This document shows, in pieces, positions 8,109 through 17,900 of a stretch of DNA of 64,000 bases. This DNA is from Variovorax sp. OK212. Lineage in GTDB: Bacteria; Pseudomonadota; Gammaproteobacteria; Burkholderiales; Burkholderiaceae_C. The notes beneath the pieces are model-generated. The model ran no database searches. It was given only the letters and a program-made list of their open reading frames with translations, and was not told the DNA's origin. Every line of letters starts with the position of its first letter. Within the stretch, counting starts at the first letter, position 1. The stretch lies in NCBI RefSeq assembly GCF_900112425.1, contig NZ_FOLP01000025.1:1-64000 (forward strand), given 5' to 3'. The translations under genes and the position numbers were made by a program.

Positions 8109-9737
8109 ATGGACCTCGACATCGTTGCGCTATCGCGCCTGCAGTTCGCCGTGACGGCGCTGTATCACTTCCTGTTCGTGCCGCTCACGCTCGGGCTCTC
8201 GATCATCCTCGCCATCATGGAGACGGTCTACGTGATGACCGGGCGCGTGATCTGGCGCGACATGACGAAATTCTGGGGCGTGCTGTTCGGCATCAACTTC
8301 GCGATGGGCGTGGCCACCGGCATCGTGATGGAGTTCCAGTTCGGCATGAACTGGAGCTACTACAGCCACTACGTGGGCGACATCTTCGGTGCGCCGCTGG
8401 CCATCGAAGGGCTCATGGCCTTCTTCATGGAGGCCACCTTCGTCGGCCTGTTCTTCTTCGGCTGGGACAAGCTCTCCAAGGTCGGCCACCTCGTCGCGAC
8501 CTGGGCCGTGGCCATCGGCTCAAACTTCTCCGCGCTGTGGATCCTCATTGCCAACGGCTGGATGCAGAACCCCGTGGGCGCGGCCTTCAACCCGCAGACC
8601 ATGCGCATGGAAGTGACCGACTTCGCCGCGGTGCTGACCAACCCGGTGGCGCAGGCCAAGTTCGTGCACACCGTGTCGGCGGGCTATGTGTGCGCCGCCG
8701 TGTTCGTGCTCGGCGTGTCGGCCTGGTACGTGCTCAAGGGGCGTCACATCGAGCTTGCCAAGCGCTCGATGACGGTTGCCGCTTCGTTCGGTCTCGCTGC
8801 CGCGCTGTCGGTGGCCGTGCTCGGCGACGAGAGCGGCTATCTCTCGGGCGAACACCAGAAGATGAAGCTGGCCGCCATCGAGGCCATGTGGGAAACGCAA
8901 CCCGCGCCCGCCGCCTTCACCGTCATCGGCTTCCCCGACCAGGAGGCGCGCGAGACGCACTACGCCATTCACATCCCGGGGGTGATGGGCCTGATCGGCA
9001 CGCGCTCGCTGGACACCGTGATGCCCGGCATCGACGAGCTCGTGAAGCGCGCCGAAGCCCGCATCCGCGAAGGCCTGAAGGCCTACGACGCGCTGCAGAA
9101 GATCCGCGAGGCCGGCAAGACGCCGGTGACGCAAGGCGTGCGCGACGCCTTCGAGGACAACGGCATCAACATGGGCTACGCGTTGCTGCTCAAGCGCTAC
9201 GTGGACGACCCGCGCACCGCCACCGACGAGCAGATCACCAAGGCCGCGTGGGACACCGTGCCGCAGGTGGCGCCGCTGTTCTGGCTGTTCCGCGTGATGG
9301 TGGGCATCGGCATGCTGCTGATCGTGCTGACCGGCACCTTCTTCGTGCTGTCCGCGCGCCGCAAGCTGGACAACTACCGCTGGTTGCTCAAGCTCGCCGT
9401 GCTGGCGATTCCGCTGCCGTGGATCGCCATCGAGGCGGGCTGGCTGGTGGCGGAGTTCGGCCGCCAGCCGTGGGTGATCGAAGGCGTGCTGCCGACCGCG
9501 GTGGCTGTGTCCAACCTCGGCGTGAAGACGCTGCTGCTCACGCTCGGGGGCTTCATCGCGATCTACACCGTGCTGCTCGTCATCGAGATGAAGCTGATGC
9601 TCAAGGCCATCCGCAAGGGGCCGCAGGCGGAGCACGCGCCTGACGAAGGCGACACGCTTTCGCACATTCCGCCGGCACATGCGGGTACGGGTTCGACCGC
9701 GGGTGCCGCCATTCCCTCCACCGGGAGCGCCGCATGA
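8109..9737 (+). CDS. cydA: Cytochrome bd ubiquinol oxidase subunit I
   Basis: The haem-bearing, quinol-oxidising subunit of the high-affinity terminal oxidase in the inner membrane. The 542-residue length and the charged stretch after GTRSLDTVMPGIDELVKRAE indicate the long Q-loop (E. coli-like) class. His20 in LSRLQFAVTALYHFLFVPL is the expected b595 ligand, KFVHTVSAGY carries the b558 His and WLFRVMVGIGM the Met ligand. The quinol-site motif GWLVAEFGRQPW is intact. The stop overlaps the cydB start. This is a full-length, apparently functional gene. Confidence 0.97.
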   Translation: MDLDIVALSRLQFAVTALYHFLFVPLTLGLSIILAIMETVYVMTGRVIWRDMTKFWGVLFGINFAMGVATGIVMEFQFGMNWSYYSHYVGDIFGAPLAIEGLMAFFMEATFVGLFFFGWDKLSKVGHLVATWAVAIGSNFSALWILIANGWMQNPVGAAFNPQTMRMEVTDFAAVLTNPVAQAKFVHTVSAGYVCAAVFVLGVSAWYVLKGRHIELAKRSMTVAASFGLAAALSVAVLGDESGYLSGEHQKMKLAAIEAMWETQPAPAAFTVIGFPDQEARETHYAIHIPGVMGLIGTRSLDTVMPGIDELVKRAEARIREGLKAYDALQKIREAGKTPVTQGVRDAFEDNGINMGYALLLKRYVDDPRTATDEQITKAAWDTVPQVAPLFWLFRVMVGIGMLLIVLTGTFFVLSARRKLDNYRWLLKLAVLAIPLPWIAIEAGWLVAEFGRQPWVIEGVLPTAVAVSNLGVKTLLLTLGGFIAIYTVLLVIEMKLMLKAIRKGPQAEHAPDEGDTLSHIPPAHAGTGSTAGAAIPSTGSAA

Positions 9738-10888
9738 CTCTTCACACACTCCTCGACTACGACACCCTGCGCTTCATCTGGTGGCTGCTCATCGGCGTGC
9801 TGCTGGTGGGCTTCGCCGTGACCGACGGCTTCGACCTGGGCAGCGGCATGCTGCTGCCCTTTGCGGCGCGCAACGACATCGAGCGGCGCGTCGTCATCAA
9901 CAGCGTGGGCCCGGTGTGGGAAGGCAACCAGGTGTGGCTGATCCTGGGCGGCGGCGCGATCTTCGCGGCGTGGCCGCAGCTGTACGCTGTGTCCTTCTCG
10001 GGCTTCTACCTGGCGATGTTCGTGATTCTCACGGCGCTCATCCTGCGGCCCGTGGCCTTCAAGTTCCGCAGCAAGCGCGAGTCGGCGCAATGGCGCGCGC
10101 GCTGGGACTGGGTGCTGTTCTTCAGCGGCTTCGTGCCCGCGCTGATCTGCGGCGTGGCCGTGGGCAACGTGCTGCAGGGCGTGCCGTTCCGCTTCGGCGC
10201 GGACATGCACATCTTCTACGACGGCGGCTTCTTCGGCCTGCTGAATCCGTTTGCCATCCTGTGCGGGCTGGTGTCGGTGGCGATGCTGGTGATGCACGGC
10301 GCGGCGTGGCTGCTGCTGAAGACCGCGGGGCCGGTCGCCGAGCGTGCGCGCACCTACGGCGTGGTCGCGTCGGTGCTCACCATCGCGCTGTATGCGCTGG
10401 CCGGCGTGCTGCTCGCCACGAGCATCGGCGGCTACCGCATCAGCAGCGTGGTCGATGCGGTGGGGCCGTCGAACCCGATGCTCAAGACCGTCGAGCTGCA
10501 TGCCGGCGCATGGACCGCCAACTACGCGGCGCACCCGTGGACGCTGGCCGCGCCGGCCGTGGGCTTCATCGGCGCATCGGGCGCATTGCTCGGCCTGCTG
10601 TTGCGCAAGCCGGTGCTCGCGCTGCTGACCGCCGCGCTCGGCATCGCCGGCATCATCCTGAGCGTGGGCGCCTCGATGTTCCCGTTCATCCTGCCGTCGT
10701 CGATCGATCCGCGCGCCAGCCTCACGGTGTGGGACTCGTCGTCGAGCCACCTCACGCTGTTCATCATGCTGGTGGTCACGGGCTTCTTCATTCCCATCAT
10801 CGTGGCCTACACCACCTGGGTGTATCACGTGCTGTGGGGCAAGGTCGACGAACAAGCGATCCGCGACGAGAGCGGACACGCGTACTGA
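9734..10888 (+). CDS. cydB: Cytochrome bd ubiquinol oxidase subunit II
   Basis: The second integral subunit of cytochrome bd, 384 residues, of usual length. The family signature TDGFDLGSGMLLPF is near residue 30, followed by WEGNQVWLILGGGAIFAAWP and the late SSSHLTLFIMLVVTGFF helix. The start ATG shares ATGA with the cydA stop, so the two subunits are coupled, as expected for a 1:1 complex. cydX follows 14 bp after the stop. Confidence 0.97.
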   Translation: MTLHTLLDYDTLRFIWWLLIGVLLVGFAVTDGFDLGSGMLLPFAARNDIERRVVINSVGPVWEGNQVWLILGGGAIFAAWPQLYAVSFSGFYLAMFVILTALILRPVAFKFRSKRESAQWRARWDWVLFFSGFVPALICGVAVGNVLQGVPFRFGADMHIFYDGGFFGLLNPFAILCGLVSVAMLVMHGAAWLLLKTAGPVAERARTYGVVASVLTIALYALAGVLLATSIGGYRISSVVDAVGPSNPMLKTVELHAGAWTANYAAHPWTLAAPAVGFIGASGALLGLLLRKPVLALLTAALGIAGIILSVGASMFPFILPSSIDPRASLTVWDSSSSHLTLFIMLVVTGFFIPIIVAYTTWVYHVLWGKVDEQAIRDESGHAY

Positions 10889-10902
10889 ACGGAGAAAAAA
10901 AG

Positions 10903-11052
10903 ATGTGGTACTTCGCCTGGATCCTCGGCCTGCCGCTGGCAGCCGCCTTCGCCGTTCTCAACGCCATGTGGTACGAACTGATGGACGACGACGCCGTCCG
11001 CAAGGCCAAGCTCGAGACGCCCGAGCCGCCTCACGGGCAGGAGCGGCTCTAG
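10903..11052 (+). CDS. cydX: CydX/YbgT small subunit of cytochrome bd
   Basis: A 49-residue single-helix protein starting MWYFAWILGLPLAAAFAVL and ending in a charged tail (MDDDAVRKAK), the standard architecture of CydX, which sits beside the haem pocket and stabilises the oxidase. The WYFAWILG N-terminus and the NAMWYE motif after the helix are diagnostic. A strong purine-rich leader (GGAGAAAAAAAG) precedes the ATG. It completes a cydDCABX operon on one strand. Confidence 0.95.
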   Translation: MWYFAWILGLPLAAAFAVLNAMWYELMDDDAVRKAKLETPEPPHGQERL

Positions 11053-11059
11053 TTCTTCA

Positions 11060-11079
11060 GAGGCCCGGGCCCGGGCCTC
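11060..11079. terminator. 20-bp GC palindrome between cydX and the gbsR-like gene (possible bidirectional terminator)
   Basis: GAGGCCCGGG followed by its exact reverse complement, starting 8 bp after the cydX stop and running into the stop codon of the convergent regulator. There is no T-run on either side, so termination is possible but not assured. Confidence 0.45.
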
Positions 11080-11656
11080 AATCGGCCTTCTTCTTCGACG
11101 CTCCGCCGCCCGTGATGCGGTCCTTGAGCGTCAGCACCTTCGTCACGGTCGCGCCCATCCCCATGAGCTTCATGGCGGTTTCGGGCGCGAGCCGCTGAAC
11201 GTCGTCGAACCACTTCATCAGCCGGTCGATCAGGTCGTGCATCTCGCGCATGCGCTCCTGCGCGTGACGTTCGGCGTCGCTCGTCGGTGACTCGAGCAGC
11301 GCGTTGCGCAGCATCGAGAGCGTGGGTTCGATCTCGCGGCGGCGCCGCTCCTCGGCCAGCACGCGAAAGATTTCCCACACGTCCGACGGCGCCTCGAAGT
11401 ATTCGCGCCGGTCGCCGGGGTGGTGGCGCAGGTGCACCAGGCGCCAGGCCTGCAGTTCCTTCAATCCCATGCTGACGTTCGAGCGCGAGAACTCGAGCAG
11501 CTCGGCGATCTCGTCGGCGTTGAGCGCGCGCTCCGACAGGTAGAGCAAGGCGTAGATCTGACCGACGGTGCGGTTGATGCCCCATTTGCTGCCCATCTCG
11601 CCGAAATGGGCGACGAACTGGCGGTTGAGAGGGGGAAGGTCGATGGAAGAGGCCAT
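11078..11656 (-). CDS. GbsR/MarR-type winged-helix transcriptional regulator
   Basis: A 192-residue DNA-binding protein. The helix-turn-helix is visible in ALNADEIAELLEFSRSNVSM, followed by the wing LVHLRHHPGDRREYFEA, which resembles the GbsR branch of the MarR superfamily. The start is taken at MASSIDLPPLNRQF because homologous sequence appears to begin there; an in-frame ATG 105 bp upstream would add an AT-rich, unlike-coding leader. It converges on the cyd operon and is likely its regulator: the palindrome in front of cydD is a plausible target. The effector is unknown. Confidence 0.85.
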   Translation of the reverse strand: MASSIDLPPLNRQFVAHFGEMGSKWGINRTVGQIYALLYLSERALNADEIAELLEFSRSNVSMGLKELQAWRLVHLRHHPGDRREYFEAPSDVWEIFRVLAEERRRREIEPTLSMLRNALLESPTSDAERHAQERMREMHDLIDRLMKWFDDVQRLAPETAMKLMGMGATVTKVLTLKDRITGGGASKKKAD

Positions 11657-11752
11657 GCGCGGATTGTCGCGCCGACTTGCTGTGATTCCGGAAGTTTCCG
11701 AAAACTCCAGAAGCAAGAAAAACCGGACGAATACCCTGTTCTGGGGATGTTG

Positions 11753-11781
11753 TTGAAACACTTAGTTAACAAAAATTAACA
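11753..11781 (+). promoter_or_regulatory. Predicted sigma-70 promoter for the first autotransporter
   Basis: TTGAAA, a 17-bp spacer and TTAACA lie in the AT-rich part of the 285-bp divergent gap between the gbsR-like gene and the autotransporter. The spacer contains GTTAAC and the region holds the inverted repeat GTTAA-N6-TTAAC. Confidence 0.45.
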
Positions 11782-11941
11782 CTCCCTGACTGGTTGCGCT
11801 GTTTCGGTGCGCGGCAGGCGCTCGCGGCGAGCGCGTCAGGGGACAAAACGTGGCGCGTTGCCGGCGGATCAGCCATGCGGCATTCGGCTTTTGCCATGGC
11901 CCTGATTTTGGGGCGCAGAGAAAAACGACGGGGGAGATCAG

Positions 11942-14900
11942 ATGAACACGAATTTCCGCAGCATGTGGAATGCATCCATCGGCGCATGGGTGGCCGTTTC
12001 GGAAACCACCAAGGCGCGAGGCAAGCGCAGCGGCTCGAGCGCAACCACGAAGGTCGGCGCGTCCGGCGTGCTGCTGGCGGCAGCGCTGTTCGGGTCGGCC
12101 GCTCCTGCATTCGCCAACTGCGCACTGAGCGGCAGCATCAATGTGTGCACCGGCGCCTCCGCCAGCAGCATCCTTGTCGCGACCGGCACCGAACTGCGCA
12201 ACGAAGGCACCATCGGCCTCCTGAGGGAGAGTGGGTACGGCGCCTATTCACTTTCAACCGATTCGAACGTGACGGTCACCAACACCGCCAGCGGCGTCAT
12301 TCAAAGCGATGCCATCGTTTCTCTGACCGGCGCCAACAGCAAGTTCCAGAATTTCGGCGGCTATGCCTACGGCTTCAACGGCGGTGTCGTCCTTGCCAAC
12401 ACGGGAAGCTCCGTCATCAACCAGCAGGGCGGCACGATCGGCAGCACGGGGAGCTACGGCATCCTGCTGCAAGACGGCGGGGAGATACTGAATACAGGAG
12501 GCAGCAAGATCATGGGAGGCGCCTTGAGCGCCATCATTTCGAAAGGCGGCACCACCAAGATCACCAACGAGAGCGGGTCGCTGATTTCCGCCTCCAACAC
12601 CGCCATCGGCACGCTCGGCTCCACGACCCTGATCAATTCAAGCCAGATCAGCGGCAACGTGATCCTCGGCGCCGACGGTGCCAACGACGTCCGCCTGGCC
12701 GCCGGGGGGCAGATCGCGGGGCACCTCAACATCGCGGGAGCCGACTCGGTGCTCACGCTCGACGGCGCGAGCGGTACCACCGGGGTGTACTCCAATGCGG
12801 TGACTGGAGACACGACGTTCACGGGCAATCTCGTGAAAGTCGGCGCCGGCCGCTGGGAACTGGATCGCACGACCTCGCCGGGCAGTTCGTCGTTCGCACC
12901 GGGCAACGTGTCGGTCGCGCAGGGAACGCTCAGCGTCGGGGCCGCGGTCAGCCTTGGCGCCGCCGCAGCCGTTCAGGTCGATTCGGGGGCCATCCTCGAA
13001 CTCAAAGGCGCCAAGCTCGCGAACGTGATCAGCGGCGCGGGCTCGCTGGTGGTGAACGGCCTCACCACGAGCAGCCTTTCGGGCAACAACACCGGCTTGG
13101 CGGGCGGCGTCACGCTGGCTACCAGCGAGCTCTTGCTCGGCCATGAAGCCGCACTCGGCAGCGGTGCGCTGACGGTTTCGGGCGCCGGCGGCCTCGACTG
13201 GACTTCGGCCGTGACTTCCCTGAACAACAACGTGAGCATCGCCGCCGGCGGGAACCTCGCGCTGCAAGGCAAGAGTTCGCTGGCGATGCTCGGCGCGCTG
13301 TCGGGTGACGGCTCGCTGACGAAGAACGGCAGCGGCACGCTGGTGCTGGCGGGCGCCAACACCTACAGCGGCGGCACGACCGTCAGCGCGGGCACGCTGC
13401 AGGTCGGCAATGGCGGCACCACCGGCAGCATCGCCGGCAATGTGCTGAACAACGGCGCGCTGGCCTTCAATCGGTCGGACGACATCAGTTTCACCGGCGT
13501 CGTCAGCGGCACAGGCCGTGTGACGCAGTCGGGCGCGGGCACGCTGACGCTTTCGGGCACCAACACCTACGGCGGCGGCACGACCGTCAGCGCGGGCACG
13601 CTGCAGCTCGGCAACGGCGGCACCTCCGGCAGCATCGTCGGCAATGTGCTGAACAACGGCACGCTGGCCTTCAATCGGTCGGACAACACCAGTTTCACAG
13701 GCGTCGTCAGCGGCACAGGCCGTGTGGCGAAGTTTGGCGCGGGCACGTTGACGCTCTCGAGTGCCAACACCTACGCAGGCGGCACGTCGATCAACGCCGG
13801 CACGGTGAACGCCGCGGTCAGCGGCGCGCTGGGCACCGGCGCGGTGGCCGTGAGCTCGGGCGCCACCCTGAACTTCAACGGTACCGCGGACGCGCGCAAT
13901 CTGCAGATCACCCTGGCAGCGCCCGTCGGTCCCTCCATCGACATCGGCAACGTTGCGTTCAACAACAACAGTTCGGCGGGCAACGCCACCTTCGTCGCGA
14001 ACTCCTATTCCAGCGTGACGTTCAATCACGACTCGACCGCGGGCAACGCCGTCTTCGAGAACCGCGGTGGTGACACCATGTTCGTGTTCAGCGCCACCGC
14101 CGGCAACGCGCGCATCACCAACTTCGCGGGCGGCGCGACCTACTTCCGGGACACCTCCTCGGCCGGCCAGGCCACGATCACCAACGAGACCGGCGGCCAG
14201 ATCGACTTCAACTACAGCGCCACGGCCGATCAGGCCACCATAGTGAACAAGGCGGGCGGCAAGGTTCACATCAGCAGTCTGAGCGCAGCAGCCGGCACGG
14301 CGATCGGTTCGCTCGAAGGCGCCGGCGATGTGCTCCTCGGCACGAAGGCGCTGACCACGGGCGGGCTGAACACCAGCACCGAAGTCTCCGGCGTCATCTC
14401 CGGCGTGGGCGGCTCCCTCGTCAAGGTCGGCTCCGGCACGCTGAGGCTCTCGGGCGTCAACACCTATACCGGCGGCACACAGGTGAACGCCGGCACGCTG
14501 AGCGTGAACAACACCACCGGCAGCGCCACCGGCACGGGCAACGTGCAGGTCGCAAGCGGCGCCACGCTCGCCGGCAGCGGCATCGTCACGGGTGCGGTCA
14601 CCATCGCCGACGGCGGTTCGCTCGCCCCCGGCAACAGCCCGGGCACCCTGACCACCGGCGACCTGACCCTGAACAGCGGCTCGTTCCTGGTCTACGAGCT
14701 GGGTGCCACAGGCGAAAGCCTGCTGAGCGACCTGGTCAAGGTCAACGGCAACCTGGTGCTGGACGGCACGCTCAACGTGACCCCGTCGACCGGTGGCAGC
14801 TTCGGCCCCGGCCTGTACCGTCTCATCAAGTACACCGGCACGCTGACCGACAACGTCCTGAACCTCGGCACCACGCCGGCCCTGCCGGGCGACCTGTACG

Positions 14901-17900
14901 TGCAGACCTCGATCGCCAAGGAGGTGAACCTGATCAACAGCACGGGCGTGAGCCTCACCTTCTGGGACGGCAGCGACGCAAGCAAGTACAACGACGGCAC
15001 CGCCGGCGGCGGCAGCGGCACCTGGCGCCTCGGCGCGCCCAACGACGGCTGGGCCAATGCCGACGGCAAGCTCAACGCCGCCTGGAAGCAGAACGGCTTC
15101 GCCATGTTCGGCGGCACGGCCGGCACCGTCACCGTGGACAACGGCGGCGGCAACATCGTCATCGGCGGCGCGCAGTTCTTCACCGACGGCTACGTGGTGA
15201 CCGGTGACGCGCTCACGCTCGGCAACGCCAGCACCATCGTCAAGGTCGGCGACGGCACCACGTCCGGCGCGAGCATGAAGGCCACCATCAACGCCGTGCT
15301 CACCGGCGCGGGCGGCCTCACCAAGGACGACTACGGCACGCTGGTGCTCACCGGCGCCAACAACTACACCGGCGGCACGCACGTGAAGGGCGGCGTGCTG
15401 CAGGGCGACACCACCAGCCTGCAGGGCGGCATCGTCAACGATGCCAACGTCACCTTCGAGCAGGCCGCCAACGGCAGCTACGCCGGCACCATGAGCGGCA
15501 CCGGCAGCCTGCGCAAGACCGGCACGGGCGAGCTCAAGCTCACCGTGGCCAACAGCTACGGCGGCGGCACGCGGATCGACGGCGGCACGATCGACGCGGC
15601 CGTGAGCGGCGCGCTGGGCACCGGCGCGGTGGCCGTGAACGGCGGCGGCGGCCTGAGCTTCAGCGGCAACGCCGACGCGGGCAGCCTGCGCATCTCGATG
15701 GCGGCGCGCGACGGCGTCGTCAACGGCGGCTACGTGGAGTTCAAGGACAACAGCTCGGCCGGCAGCGCGACGCTGGTCACCGCCACCGACGCCAACGTGA
15801 CCTTCGCGGGCAACTCGACGGCCGGCGGCGCCACCATCGAGAACCGCGGCGGCGGCACCACCGTGTGGAACAACGCCAGCGCGGGCAATGCGCGCATCAC
15901 CAACTTTGCCGGCGGCCACACCGACTTCCTGGACAACGGCTCGGCCGGGCAGGCGACGTTGGTCAACCAGGGCGGCGGCCTGGTCGACTTCTTCGACAAC
16001 ACCACGGCCGACAAGGCCACGGTGGTGAACAACGCCGGCGGCACCGTGCGCATCAGCAAGCTGGGCGCCACCGGCATCAACATCGGCTCGCTGCAAGGCG
16101 CGGGCCGCGTGCTGCTCGGCGCCAAGACGCTGACCACCGGCGGCCTGAACACCGACACCGAAGTTTCAGGCGTCATCTCGGGGGTGGGTGGCTCGCTGGT
16201 GAAGGAAGGCACGGGCGCGCTCACGCTGTCCGGCGCCAACACCTACACCGGCGGCACGGCCCTGAAGAAGGGCCGGCTGAACATCGCCAACGCGCAGGCG
16301 CTGGGCACCGGCGAACTGGCGATGGACGACGGCACCACGCTGGGCTTCAGCGTGACCGGCCTGGTGCTGACCAACGCGATCCGCTTCACCGGCAACAGCG
16401 ACCCGGTCATCGACACCGGCGCGATGGACGCCGGCCTGAGCGGCGCCATCAGCGGCGCCGGCTTCATCACCAAGCAGGGCACCGGCACCCTGACGCTCTC
16501 GGGCGCCAACAGCTACACCGGCGCGACCGACGTGGCGCAGGGCACGTTGAAGGCGGGCGCGGCCAACACCTTCAGCGCTGCTTCGGCGCACAGCGTGGCC
16601 GCGGGCGCCACGCTCGACCTCGCGGGCTTCAGCCAGACCGTGGCCTCGCTCGCCAACAGCGGCACCGTGTCGCTGGTGGGCACGGTGCCCGGCACCACGC
16701 TGACCGTGAACGGCAACTACGTCGGCAACAACGGCGTGCTGAAGCTGGGCACCGCGCTCTACTTCAACGGCCCGCCGTCCGACCGCCTGGTGATCAACGG
16801 CGGCACCGCCAGCGGCAAGACCAGCGTGCAGGTCACCAACACCGGCGGCCTGGGCGCGCTGACCAACGGCAACGGCATCGAGGTGATCACCGCGCAGAAC
16901 GGCGGCACGACCACCGCGCAGACCACCAAGGACGCCTTCAGCCTCGCAGGCGGCCACGTGGACGCCGGCGCGTTCGAGTACCGCCTGTACGCCGCCGACT
17001 CGGCGGGCCAGGGCGAGAACTGGTACCTGCGCTCGGCGGAGAAGGGCGTGACCTACTACCGCCCCGAGGCCGCGCTGTATGCCGCGCTGCCGAGCCAACT
17101 GCGCCAGGGCAACCTCGCGATGCTGGGCGACGTGCGCAAGCGCGTGGGCGACGACGACGTGAAGGGCACGGCCACCGCGCCCAACGGTTCCGACCGCCGC
17201 GCGTGGGCCCGCGTGCTCTCCACCGACATCGACATCCAGCAGGGCGGCGCCGTCTCCCCGACCAGCAAGGGCCGCCTGACCGGCTTCCAGGCCGGCACCG
17301 ACCTGCTGGCCACGCCCAACTGGCGCGCCGGCATCTACGTCGGCCAGCTCGACGGCGACGTGCGCGTGCGCGGCTACGCCAGCGGCGTGCAGAACCTGCA
17401 CGTGGGCCGCAACGACCTGCGCAGCCAGTACGTGGGCATCTACGGCACCTACACCAACGACAGCGGCTTCTACGCCGACGCCGTGGTGCAGTCGGGCCGC
17501 CACCGCTACACGGTCGAGCCGCTGCTGAGCGCCGGCGTCGGCGGCAAGGGCAACAGCCTCTTGGGCTCCATCGAAGTCGGCCAGGCCTTCCCGATCGGCG
17601 CCAGCGGCTGGAGCGTCGAGCCGCAGCTGCAGCTCATCAGCCAGCACATGGACCTGAGCAACTCGGCCATTGCCGGTGCCATCGCGCAACCGCAGGCCGA
17701 CAGCGGCTGGATCGCGCGCGCAGGCGTTCGCGTCAAGGGCCAGATCGACACCGGCATGGGCACGCTGCAGCCGTACGGCCGCTTCAACGTCTACAAGACC
17801 TCGAGCGGCGCGGACATCGCGCGCTTCGTCAACGGCACGACCACGACCGACATCGCGGCGCCAACCGGCAGCACCAGCACCGAGCTGGCCGGCGGCTTCA

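Noticed and set aside
12638..16096. Very long minus-strand ORF (1152 codons) opposite the first autotransporter
   Set aside because: It is a shadow of the GC-rich repeat frame: composition is Ala/Arg/His/Val-biased with no domain, and the + strand has an intact signal peptide and barrel.
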